The notes beneath the pieces were generated by a model, which did not search any database, was not told the DNA's origin, and saw nothing but the letters and a program-made list of their open reading frames with translations. Below, in pieces: positions 33,440-41,748 of a stretch of DNA of 49,286 bases; the stretch's first letter is position 1; the number at the start of each line of letters is the position of its first letter. Source of the stretch: Firmicutes bacterium UBA1739 (GTDB lineage Bacteria; Bacillota; Clostridia; Peptostreptococcales; Anaerovoracaceae); NCBI GenBank assembly GCA_002315385.1, contig DCHZ01000002.1, forward strand, positions 937-50,222, in the 5' to 3' direction. A program made the position numbers and the translations under genes.

Positions 33440-35179
33440 ATGTCTGTGATATTTAAAGAAATAAAAGAATTCAAGAAACAACTGATTTTCCTTATACTTT
33501 CGGTTATCGGTTCCACTCTGTGCATAATGCTGCTGCCGACTAGACTGCAGAAGCTTATTGACTACTCCATCCCGGGTAAGGATGTGGGTTCCGTATGGCT
33601 GACTACAGGGACTATGCTGATTCTCGTGACAGGGCTGATATTATGCGGTATCGTAACGGCAAAGCTGAGCTCATTGATAGCAATGGGTGTAGGCAGAAAT
33701 ATGAGAGCAAAAATGTTTAATAAGGTTCAGGGACTGTCCCGGGAGGAAATCGATAAATTTACAGCTTCGTCGCTGATCACCAGAACCAACGGGGATATCA
33801 ATCAGGTACAGACTTTCCTTAGCCTGTGTCTCAATCTTGCGTTAGTAGCACCGATTATGGCAATTGTCGGGGTGGCGCTTTCCGTTCACACATCGCCGTC
33901 ACTTTCGGCAGTACTTCTGGTTTCGGTACCGATACTGGCTGTAATAGTAATAGCAATAGGAAAAATCGCGATTCCCCTTTCGGCAAGAATTCAGAGAAAG
34001 CTTGATAATATCAACCTTATTATTCGGGAAAAGCTTACCGGAACAAGAGTAATACGTGCTTTCGGCACCACTGCTTTTGAGGAAAAAAGATTTGATACTG
34101 TAAATGTCGACTATACACGTATGAATAAAAAGCTTCAGAATATAACGGCACTTTTCCTGCCGGCGATTTATGTAGTTGTTGCAGCCACAATCGGGGCGAT
34201 TATGTTTGTTGCGTTTAAGGAGACACAGAACACCGCAGAAGTACATACAACCGGTGAGATTATGGCTGTTATCCAGTATATCATGTTTATTCTGATAGCT
34301 GTAGTCTGCCTTACAATTGTATTTCTTATGCTTCCGAGAGCGGCGACGAGTGCAAACCGTGCGAAGGAAGTTCTGGAAAGTGAAAATCTTATTAAAGATG
34401 CTTCGGAAGCCCGGAATAATGAAGACAGTAAAGGATATCTGGAATTTAAAAATGTTACCTTCAGATATGCCGGGGCTGATGTTCCGGCTATTAAGAACAT
34501 CTCATTCAAAGCGGCTCCGGGAGAGACCACAGCAATAATCGGAGGTACCGGTACGGGAAAATCTACGATTATTAATCTGATTCCGCGACTTTATGATGTT
34601 ACGGAAGGTCAGGTTCTGGTGGACGGAATTGACGTGAGAGATTATAAACTCGATGTGCTGCGCTCGAAGATCGGATTTGTTCCTCAGAAGGCGATTCTTT
34701 TCAAGGGTACCATAGATTCAAATATTGCCTTTGGCGGAAATGATATGCCTACGGAAGATCAGATTGAAGAGGCTGTAATAACAGCTCAGTCATATGATTT
34801 TGTAACAGAAAAAAAAGACGGATTTAATACAGCTGTTTCGCAGGGAGGAAGTAATTTCTCGGGTGGACAGAAGCAGAGACTGTGTATTGCGAGAGCAATT
34901 GTAAGAGAACCGGAAATTTATGTATTTGATGATTCTTTCTCGGCACTTGACTTTAAGACAGATAAAACTCTCAGGAAAGCATTAAAAGAGAAAACTAAAG
35001 ATGCCACTACAGTAATTGTTGCCCAGCGAATTAACACAATCATGGAGGCTGACAGAATTCTGGTTATTGAACAGGGGGAAGTTGTCGGAATGGGAACTCA
35101 TAAAGAGCTTCTGGATACATGCCGGATTTACCGGGAAATTGCCAAATCACAATTAAGCGAGGAGGAACTGAACCGATGA
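33440..35179 (+). CDS. Heterodimeric ABC exporter, subunit with degenerate catalytic site
   Basis: Fused membrane-ATPase half-transporter of 579 residues: six membrane helices (about 1-300) and an ATPase domain. Walker A is GGTGTGKST (368-376) and the signature FSGGQKQR (473-480) is canonical. Walker B reads YVFDDSFSALD, so the catalytic glutamate is replaced by Asp498. That pattern marks the degenerate partner of BmrC/D- or LmrC/D-type exporters for drugs or peptides. AAAGGAGG precedes the ATG. It overlaps the next gene by 4 bp. Confidence 0.92.
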   Translation: MSVIFKEIKEFKKQLIFLILSVIGSTLCIMLLPTRLQKLIDYSIPGKDVGSVWLTTGTMLILVTGLILCGIVTAKLSSLIAMGVGRNMRAKMFNKVQGLSREEIDKFTASSLITRTNGDINQVQTFLSLCLNLALVAPIMAIVGVALSVHTSPSLSAVLLVSVPILAVIVIAIGKIAIPLSARIQRKLDNINLIIREKLTGTRVIRAFGTTAFEEKRFDTVNVDYTRMNKKLQNITALFLPAIYVVVAATIGAIMFVAFKETQNTAEVHTTGEIMAVIQYIMFILIAVVCLTIVFLMLPRAATSANRAKEVLESENLIKDASEARNNEDSKGYLEFKNVTFRYAGADVPAIKNISFKAAPGETTAIIGGTGTGKSTIINLIPRLYDVTEGQVLVDGIDVRDYKLDVLRSKIGFVPQKAILFKGTIDSNIAFGGNDMPTEDQIEEAVITAQSYDFVTEKKDGFNTAVSQGGSNFSGGQKQRLCIARAIVREPEIYVFDDSFSALDFKTDKTLRKALKEKTKDATTVIVAQRINTIMEADRILVIEQGEVVGMGTHKELLDTCRIYREIAKSQLSEEELNR

Positions 35180-36948
35180 AAAAGACTAAAAATCCAAGTA
35201 CACTGGGAAGACTTCTTTCCTATATCGGAAAATATAAAGGCAGCATGATTATTTCGGTATTGCTGGTGTTTATTGCATCGGTGGCATTTGCTTCCGCACC
35301 GCTGTTTTTGGGATTTTCGATTAACAACCTCGGCGATATTTTAAAAGGAAATGCGGGGGAAGAAGTTGTCGGAGGCTTTCTTATATTCCTGCTGACAATG
35401 ATAATCTGCTATGTTGTATATTCAATACTGTCATATATCGGCAATCTGCTTGTAATCTCGGCAACTCAGAAAGCTGTTTATGATCTCAGAACGGCAATTG
35501 ACAAAAAACTTTCCAGTCTGCCGCTGAATTATTATGACACTACCACCTACGGAGATGTTCTTGCAAGGCTTACAAATGATGTGGAAACAATTTCCGTATC
35601 GGCACAGGAGTGCGTTTTTGAAGTAATCAAGGCTGTATTTACTATGATTATCATGTTTATTATGATGATTGGTATCAGCGGATGGCTTACACTTTTCGGA
35701 CTCATTTCCGTACCTGTTATGCTTATAGTAGCCGGTAAAATAACTGCTAAAAGCTCGGTATGCTTTGACAAACAGATGGAAAAGACCGGAGAACTTAACG
35801 GGTATGTTGAAGAGTATTACAGCGGTCACGATGTAGTTACACTTTTCGGTAAGGAAGAGCAGGTGGATGAAGGCTTCGGAAAGATAAATGAAGACCTTTT
35901 CAAGGCGTCCAACGACGGAAACTTCCTGGCAGCTCTTATGACACCGGCTTCACAGGGTTCCGAGTATCTCGGATACACACTGGTATGCTGTGTGGGTGCA
36001 TTGATTTCCATTGCGGGAGCACTTTCAATCGGTATGATTCAGGCCTTTACACAGTATCTGACTAATTTTGCGACTGCAATTTCAAGTGTTATGCAGCTGA
36101 TGCCTCAGATGCAGATGACACTTTCTGCAGCAAAAAGAGTATTTGAATTTCTGGATGAAACAGAGGAGGTTCCGGAAGCCGAAAATCCGAAGTTCCCGGA
36201 AAAGCTGGAAGGAAAAGTTGAATTTGACCATGTTAAGTTTGGATATCTTCCTCATCAGACCCTTATGCATGATCTCAATGAGGTAATTCAGCCCGGACAG
36301 AAGGTGGGGGTAGTAGGACCTACGGGAGCCGGAAAAACCACACTTATTAATCTGATCATGAGATTCTATGATGTCACCGGCGGTGCAATCAGGATTGACG
36401 GTGTGGATATTCGTGATATGAAAAGAGAGGATCTCAGAAATATCTTCGGCATGGTGCTTCAGGATACATGGCTGTACAGCGGAACTATTATGGATAATAT
36501 CCGATACGGAAAGCTTGATGCGACGGAGGAGGAGGTTATTGCGGCAGCAAAAGCCGCATGTGCGGATAAATTTATTGAAACTCTTCCGGGAGGATACAAC
36601 TTCATCCTCACTGAAGGCGCAGGCAATATTGCCCAGGGTCAGAGACAGCTTATTACTATTGCAAGAGCGATGCTGAATAATCCTCCTATTATGCTTCTGG
36701 ATGAGGCGACATCTTCTGTAGATACACGTACAGAAGCGCTGATTCAGACTGCGATAGTCAATATGATGAAAGGTAAGACCGCATTTGTTATTGCCCACAG
36801 ACTTTCAACTATTAAAGACAGTGATAAGATTCTCTATATGGAGAAAGGCGATGTTCTTGAAGTCGGAACGCATGATGAACTCATGGCTCTTGACGGAGGA
36901 TATGCAAAACTGTATAACAGCCAGTTTGCGGATAAGCAGGAAAACTGA
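35176..36948 (+). CDS. Heterodimeric ABC exporter, catalytic subunit
   Basis: Second half-transporter, 590 residues: six helices and an ATPase domain. Walker A is GPTGAGKTT (381-389) and Walker B IMLLDEATSSVD has the intact Glu510, but the signature is IAQGQ instead of LSGGQ. Its odd signature would face the odd Walker B of the partner, so both defects fall in one composite ATP site and the other site is canonical. ATG 35176 overlaps the upstream stop and has AGGAGG about 9 nt away. The exported substrate is unknown. Confidence 0.92.
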   Translation: MKKTKNPSTLGRLLSYIGKYKGSMIISVLLVFIASVAFASAPLFLGFSINNLGDILKGNAGEEVVGGFLIFLLTMIICYVVYSILSYIGNLLVISATQKAVYDLRTAIDKKLSSLPLNYYDTTTYGDVLARLTNDVETISVSAQECVFEVIKAVFTMIIMFIMMIGISGWLTLFGLISVPVMLIVAGKITAKSSVCFDKQMEKTGELNGYVEEYYSGHDVVTLFGKEEQVDEGFGKINEDLFKASNDGNFLAALMTPASQGSEYLGYTLVCCVGALISIAGALSIGMIQAFTQYLTNFATAISSVMQLMPQMQMTLSAAKRVFEFLDETEEVPEAENPKFPEKLEGKVEFDHVKFGYLPHQTLMHDLNEVIQPGQKVGVVGPTGAGKTTLINLIMRFYDVTGGAIRIDGVDIRDMKREDLRNIFGMVLQDTWLYSGTIMDNIRYGKLDATEEEVIAAAKAACADKFIETLPGGYNFILTEGAGNIAQGQRQLITIARAMLNNPPIMLLDEATSSVDTRTEALIQTAIVNMMKGKTAFVIAHRLSTIKDSDKILYMEKGDVLEVGTHDELMALDGGYAKLYNSQFADKQEN

Positions 36949-37051
36949 TGATAAAATAGAAAAATCTAAGAATTATCAGGCAAAACTTAAATTCGATAGA
37001 GTTAAGTTTAAAAAAGCATTGCAGAAAAAAGAATAATAGAAAAAGAGTCAG

Positions 37052-37073
37052 ACCCGGCAGTTTGATGCCGGGT
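37052..37073 (+). terminator. Weak terminator after the ABC exporter
   Basis: ACCCGGCA (37052-37059) pairs with TGCCGGGT (37066-37073). The following tract (TCTGATATTATC) is poor in T, so termination may be partial. Confidence 0.45.
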
Positions 37074-37134
37074 TCTGATATTATCCTGCCGACTGTAAAA
37101 GGTAACTGAATGAAGACAGATAATAAATAAAATG

Positions 37135-37163
37135 TTCAAAAAAGGGAATAAATATGGTATAAT
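37135..37163 (+). promoter_or_regulatory. Promoter of metG
   Basis: TTCAAA (37135-37140), 17-bp spacer and an extended -10 TGGTATAAT ending at 37163. The short leader can form a GAGAGG/CCTCTC stem before AAGGAGG. No T-box sequence (AGGGTGGNACCGCG) is present. Confidence 0.65.
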
Positions 37164-37221
37164 ATAACATTATGAAATTCGGAGAGGGTTCCATTAGCCT
37201 CTCTGCGAAGGAGGAAAAATC

Positions 37222-39183
37222 ATGGAAAAAAAGAAATTCTATATTACCACACCGATATATTATCCAAGCTCAAATCTTCATATCGGGCATACTTACTGTA
37301 CTGTTGCGGCAGACGCAATGGCAAGATTTAAGAGACTGCAGGGCTATGATGTTATGTTTCTCACCGGTACGGATGAACACGGTCAGAAGCTTCAGAGAAT
37401 AGCTGAGCAGAATAATGTTACTCCTATCGAATACATAGACAGAATCGTTGACGGAGTAAAGGAATTATGGAAGACAATGGAAATCTCTTATGACGATTTT
37501 ATCAGAACGACGGAAGACAGACATGTTAAAAGAGTTCAGAAAATCTTCATGAAATTATATGAAAAAGGCGATATTTACAAGAGCTCATACGAAGGACTTT
37601 ACTGTACACCATGTGAATCTTTCTGGACAGAGACTCAGCTGGTGGACGGAAAATGCCCCGACTGCGGAAGACCTGTGGAGAAAATGAAAGAGGAAGCGTA
37701 TTTCTTCAAGCTTTCAAAATATCAGGACAGAATTCTTGAGCTTCTGGAAACACCGGGCTTCCTCGAACCGGAAGCACGTAAGAACGAAATGATTAACTTT
37801 GTAAAACAGGGTCTTGATGACCTCTGCATATCAAGATCTACTTTTGACTGGGGAATTCCTGTGCCCATAGATGAAAAGCATGTAATTTATGTATGGCTTG
37901 ATGCTCTTACCAACTACATCACAGCTCTGGGATATCCGGATGAACCTGAAAAATACGAAAAATACTGGCCTGCGGATATTCATCTGGTAGGTAAGGAAAT
38001 CGTAAGATTCCATTCAATTATCTGGCCTGCAATGCTCATGTCGGCAGAGCTTCCTTTGCCCAAGAAAATTTTCGGTCACGGCTGGATTCTTCTTGAAGGC
38101 GGAAAAATGTCCAAATCCAGAGGAAATGTAGTAGACCCTGTAGTGCTGATAAATAAATATGGTGTGGATGCCCTGAAATACTTCCTGCTCAGAGAATATT
38201 CCTTCGGAAATGACGGAGTATTTACCAACGAAGTGCTTCTCAACAGGCTTAATTCCGATCTGGCAAACGATCTCGGAAATCTTGTAAGCCGTACAGTTTC
38301 CATGATAGAAAAGTACGACGGCGGTGTGATTCCGAACCATGATGTCACGGGCGAATTTGATGATGATCTTATTGCTGTTGCGACAGGGGCATCGGCCAGA
38401 GTTGAAGCCTATATGGATAAGATGAACTACAGTGCGGCTCTTGATGAAATCTGGGCGATTGTAAGAAGAACCAACAAATATATAGATGAAACAACTCCGT
38501 GGATTCTGGCTAAGAATGAAGCTGATAAGGGAAGACTTGACACGGTAATGTATAATCTGGCTGAGGCGATAAGAATAATTTCGGTTCTGATTCTTCCGTT
38601 TATGCACCATACTTCAAGGGAAATATGGAAGCAGCTGGGAATTCCGGAAGGCGAAGGAACCGGATGGAAAGACACGTTTACTTTCGGATTAATCAAAACC
38701 GGTACCAGGGTTGAAAAAGGTCCCGCTCTTTTCCCGAGAATTGATATTGAAAAGGAACTGGCTGTCCTTATGAGCATGGAAGGAACGGGAAACGAAAAGA
38801 AAGCTGATGACAAGTCAGATAAAAAAGAAGAAAAGAAGGAGACTTCGGCAGAAGAACCCAAGGCGGAGATAACCATTGACGATTTTGATAAAATAGAGCT
38901 TAAGACAGGTAAAATATTAGAATGTAAAAAGCATCCAAAGGCTGATAAGCTTCTGATTTCTCAGGTCAAAATGGGAGATGAGGTCAGACAGATTGTTTCC
39001 GGCGTTGCAAAATTCTATACTCCGGAGGATATGGTGGGCAGGACTGTTACTGTGGTGGCAAATCTTAAGCCTGTTAAACTGAGAGGTGAAATGTCTCAGG
39101 GAATGATTCTGTTTGCGGATGATGCTGACGGCTCGCTGAAATTCGTTACCACGGATGCCGCTGACGGATGTACGGTAAAATAA
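37222..39183 (+). CDS. metG: Methionyl-tRNA synthetase with C-terminal tRNA-binding domain
   Basis: Class I synthetase of 653 residues charging tRNA-Met. HIGH is at 20-23 (SNLHIGHTY) and KMSKS at 295-299. A zinc knuckle uses Cys128, Cys131, Cys145 and Cys148 (CTPCESFW, CPDCGR). After a lysine/glutamate-rich linker (about 515-545), a Trbp111-type OB-fold tRNA-binding domain (about 550-653) starts at DFDKIELKTGKILECKKHPK and ends the protein, as in many Firmicutes. AAGGAGG precedes the ATG. TatD follows after 2 bp. Confidence 0.97.
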   Translation: MEKKKFYITTPIYYPSSNLHIGHTYCTVAADAMARFKRLQGYDVMFLTGTDEHGQKLQRIAEQNNVTPIEYIDRIVDGVKELWKTMEISYDDFIRTTEDRHVKRVQKIFMKLYEKGDIYKSSYEGLYCTPCESFWTETQLVDGKCPDCGRPVEKMKEEAYFFKLSKYQDRILELLETPGFLEPEARKNEMINFVKQGLDDLCISRSTFDWGIPVPIDEKHVIYVWLDALTNYITALGYPDEPEKYEKYWPADIHLVGKEIVRFHSIIWPAMLMSAELPLPKKIFGHGWILLEGGKMSKSRGNVVDPVVLINKYGVDALKYFLLREYSFGNDGVFTNEVLLNRLNSDLANDLGNLVSRTVSMIEKYDGGVIPNHDVTGEFDDDLIAVATGASARVEAYMDKMNYSAALDEIWAIVRRTNKYIDETTPWILAKNEADKGRLDTVMYNLAEAIRIISVLILPFMHHTSREIWKQLGIPEGEGTGWKDTFTFGLIKTGTRVEKGPALFPRIDIEKELAVLMSMEGTGNEKKADDKSDKKEEKKETSAEEPKAEITIDDFDKIELKTGKILECKKHPKADKLLISQVKMGDEVRQIVSGVAKFYTPEDMVGRTVTVVANLKPVKLRGEMSQGMILFADDADGSLKFVTTDAADGCTVK

Positions 39184-39185
39184 CG

Positions 39186-39956
39186 ATGGCAGGATTATTT
39201 GATTCTCATACGCATCTTACGGATGAGTGGATGCTGGAGGATATTGATGGGATTATTTCCCGGATAGAGGAATCGGAACTTGAATTTGTCATGAACGTAG
39301 GCTGTGATGTGCAAAGCTCTGAGCTGGCTGCGGAGCAGGCGCAGAAATATGACTGGTGTTATGCCTCCGCCGGCTGTCATCCCCATGAAGTGGAGGAGAT
39401 GGACGAAGGTAATCTGGAGCGGATCAGAGAACTGGCATTGAGACCTAAGGTTATGGCAATAGGCGAAATCGGACTTGACTACTATTATGAAAACTCTCCC
39501 CGGGAGCTTCAGCAGAAGTGGTTCAGAAAGCAGATAAGACTGGCAAAGGAAATCGGCAAACCGGTTATTATTCATGACAGAGAAGCTCATGAGGATACGA
39601 TGAGAATTCTCAGGGAAGAGGATGCATTTTCGAACGGGGTGCTTATGCACTGTTATTCCGGGAGCGCGGAGATGGCAAAGCAGTATATTAAGCTGGGAGC
39701 AATGCTGTCAATTCCAGGAACGATAACGTATAAAAATAATCGCAGGCAGAAAGAAGTGGTGGAGACAATTCCTCTTAAATACCTGATGATTGAAACAGAT
39801 GCACCTTATCTTACGCCGGTTCCCTTCAGAGGAAAAAGAAATGAGCCTTCATATGTGAAATATACTGCGGAAAAAGTTGCGGAAATAGCCGGAACGGATT
39901 ATGAAACCGTGGTGAAAATAACGAACGAAAACGCAAGACGGTTTTTCGGAATATAG
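39186..39956 (+). CDS. tatD: TatD-family metal-dependent DNase
   Basis: TIM-barrel metal hydrolase of 256 residues. Ligand motifs are LFDSHTHLTD, AIGEIGLDYYY, PVIIHDREAHEDT, LMHCYSGS and METDAPYLTP-type IETDAPYLTP. TatD proteins are 3'-5' exonucleases involved in DNA repair or degradation. The gene commonly follows metG in Firmicutes. The stop of metG is 2 bp before this ATG; the ribosome site is weak, so translation may be coupled. Confidence 0.93.
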   Translation: MAGLFDSHTHLTDEWMLEDIDGIISRIEESELEFVMNVGCDVQSSELAAEQAQKYDWCYASAGCHPHEVEEMDEGNLERIRELALRPKVMAIGEIGLDYYYENSPRELQQKWFRKQIRLAKEIGKPVIIHDREAHEDTMRILREEDAFSNGVLMHCYSGSAEMAKQYIKLGAMLSIPGTITYKNNRRQKEVVETIPLKYLMIETDAPYLTPVPFRGKRNEPSYVKYTAEKVAEIAGTDYETVVKITNENARRFFGI

Positions 39957-39990
39957 AGGTAAGAATTTCGTTTACAGCGAAAAAAAGAGA

Positions 39991-40026
39991 AGCCCGGAGG
40001 TTGAATCGAACCTCCGGGTTTTTAAA
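39991..40026 (+). terminator. Terminator after metG-tatD
   Basis: Bases 39991-40002 (AGCCCGGAGGTT) pair with 40009-40020 (AACCTCCGGGTT) with one G-T pair, followed by TTT. A preceding A-run makes it two-way. Confidence 0.85.
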
Positions 40027-40199
40027 ATGCGAATAAACAATTTGATTATTCCGTATGCTGTCGTATAATAATAATTACAGAATGTCGCATCAATGGGGAA
40101 GGCTCCGCAGGAGTCTTTTCAGGACTGATTTTTGCTGTGCCTGATTATGAAAGAAAAACTGTTCCCGGCAGGACATGATTAACAAGATGAGGAATAATG

Positions 40200-41681
40200 A
40201 TGAACGGAATAATAAAAAAAATAAGAGAAACTGTTTCCCGGCACGAAATGATAAAGGCCGGTGACAGTATTGTCGCAGGGTTTTCGGGAGGCCCGGATTC
40301 AACCTGTCTTCTGGAAGCACTTAATATATTAAAAGAGGACTTCGGAATTAAGCAGATTGCGGCTGTGCATATTAATCATATGTACAGAGGAGAAGCGGCT
40401 TTTGCGGATGAAAGGTACTCGGAGAAATTCTGCGAAGAAAGGGGAATACGCTTCTTCTGCTATCGGTATGATGTGGAAAAGCTGGCTTCGGAACAGAAAA
40501 AAAGCTCCGAGGAAATCGGAAGGATACTGAGGTATGAGGCATTTGCCGAAGTGGCAGAGAAACTCGGAGGGGCGAAAATTGCCGTAGCTCATAATAAAGA
40601 GGATCAGGCGGAAACTCTTCTCATGAGAATGGTAAGAGGAACCGGAACCGAGGGTCTGTGCGGAATAGATTATGTCCGGGAGGGAGGAATAATCCGCCCT
40701 CTGCTGGACTGCAGCCGAAGCGAAATTGAGGAATTCTGCCGGGAACGGAGTCTGAATCCGTGTATTGACAAAACCAATCTGGAGCCGATATATAAAAGAA
40801 ATGTTGTGCGCCTCCGGCTGATACCTGAAATTAACAGGATAATGAACTGCAGCATAACAGAGCCTCTGGCGGTATTATCCGCAGCGGCAAGAGAGGACAG
40901 AGATTTTATTAATACTTTTGTGGAAGATGTAATGAAGGAATCGGAATGCCGGGGTGACTCGGCAAGACTGTCTGCGGAGAGAATCAGAGCGCTTCATCCG
41001 GCTGTGAGAAAAAGAGTGATTGTGCGCTGCTTCGATGCAATAGGATTAAAGCAGGACATCTCATCGGTACACCTTGAGGCGGCAGAGAAACTGATTACAT
41101 CGAAAAAAAGCACAGGTCAGACGGAATTTCCACATGCTTATGTTCTGAAATTACGATATGACAAAATAGTTTTTGAAAAAAAACATGTAAAGTTAACAAA
41201 AAACTATAGATTATACAGTAGAATTATTTCAAAAGATTATATCGAAGACAGCGATATTGAAGGATGCGGTATCAGTGGCGGAGGCAGCAGCGAGAGAAGA
41301 GCTATAGCGGAAAGTACCGTTAAAAAAAGAGGAAGAGAGGAACTGTGTGCGGGAAACAGCAGCAATATTGCGGTAAAAAAGACTGAGAAAAAGCAGCTTT
41401 TCGATTATGAGAAAATTACCGCTGCCCCGGGAGAAATGCTTGTGAGGTACAGGCAGCCCGGAGATATCATTTCGCCCAAAGGATTTGCCGGCACAAAAAA
41501 ACTCAAGGACTATTTTATTGACAGAAAAACAGACAGAGATGTCAGGGATACTATCCCTCTTGTATGCATAGGAAATAAAGTAGTCTGGATTTACGGCTGC
41601 GAGGTAAATGAAAAATTTCTGCCTGACGATAAAACAAAAACACTGATTGAACTGTGGCTGGAGGAGGAAAAACAGGAGTAA
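40200..41681 (+). CDS. tilS: tRNA(Ile)-lysidine synthase
   Basis: Enzyme of 493 residues that converts C34 of tRNA-Ile(CAU) to lysidine so that it reads AUA. The PP-loop AGFSGGPDSTCLLEAL (about 27-42) binds ATP; HINHMYRGEAAFADE and AHNKEDQAETLLMR are N-type signatures. The C-terminal substrate-binding domain has YRQPGDIISPKGFAGTKKL. An unusually long Ser/Arg/Lys-rich insertion lies near residues 350-395. ATG 40200 is 6 nt after TGAGGA; ATG 40197 is adjacent. The usual hpt gene between tilS and ftsH is absent. Confidence 0.93.
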   Translation: MNGIIKKIRETVSRHEMIKAGDSIVAGFSGGPDSTCLLEALNILKEDFGIKQIAAVHINHMYRGEAAFADERYSEKFCEERGIRFFCYRYDVEKLASEQKKSSEEIGRILRYEAFAEVAEKLGGAKIAVAHNKEDQAETLLMRMVRGTGTEGLCGIDYVREGGIIRPLLDCSRSEIEEFCRERSLNPCIDKTNLEPIYKRNVVRLRLIPEINRIMNCSITEPLAVLSAAAREDRDFINTFVEDVMKESECRGDSARLSAERIRALHPAVRKRVIVRCFDAIGLKQDISSVHLEAAEKLITSKKSTGQTEFPHAYVLKLRYDKIVFEKKHVKLTKNYRLYSRIISKDYIEDSDIEGCGISGGGSSERRAIAESTVKKRGREELCAGNSSNIAVKKTEKKQLFDYEKITAAPGEMLVRYRQPGDIISPKGFAGTKKLKDYFIDRKTDRDVRDTIPLVCIGNKVVWIYGCEVNEKFLPDDKTKTLIELWLEEEKQE

Positions 41682-41693
41682 TAATAATTATTA

Positions 41694-41722
41694 TTGAAAT
41701 TGACTGTATTATGTGATAAAAT
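41694..41722 (+). promoter_or_regulatory. Promoter of ftsH
   Basis: TTGAAA (41694-41699), 17-bp spacer, TAAAAT (41717-41722), with TG at -14 for an extended -10. Confidence 0.65.
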
Positions 41723-41748
41723 ATTCTGACTTCAAACAAAGGAGGAGA

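Noticed and set aside
36949..37036. Lysine-rich frame after the ABC exporter (…KFDRVKFKKALQKKE)
   Set aside because: No start codon in that frame outside the exporter gene; likely chance.
37163..37221. T-box riboswitch ahead of metG
   Set aside because: The leader is under 60 nt and lacks the AGGGTGGNACCGCG antiterminator sequence; only a short GAGAGG/CCTCTC stem is present.
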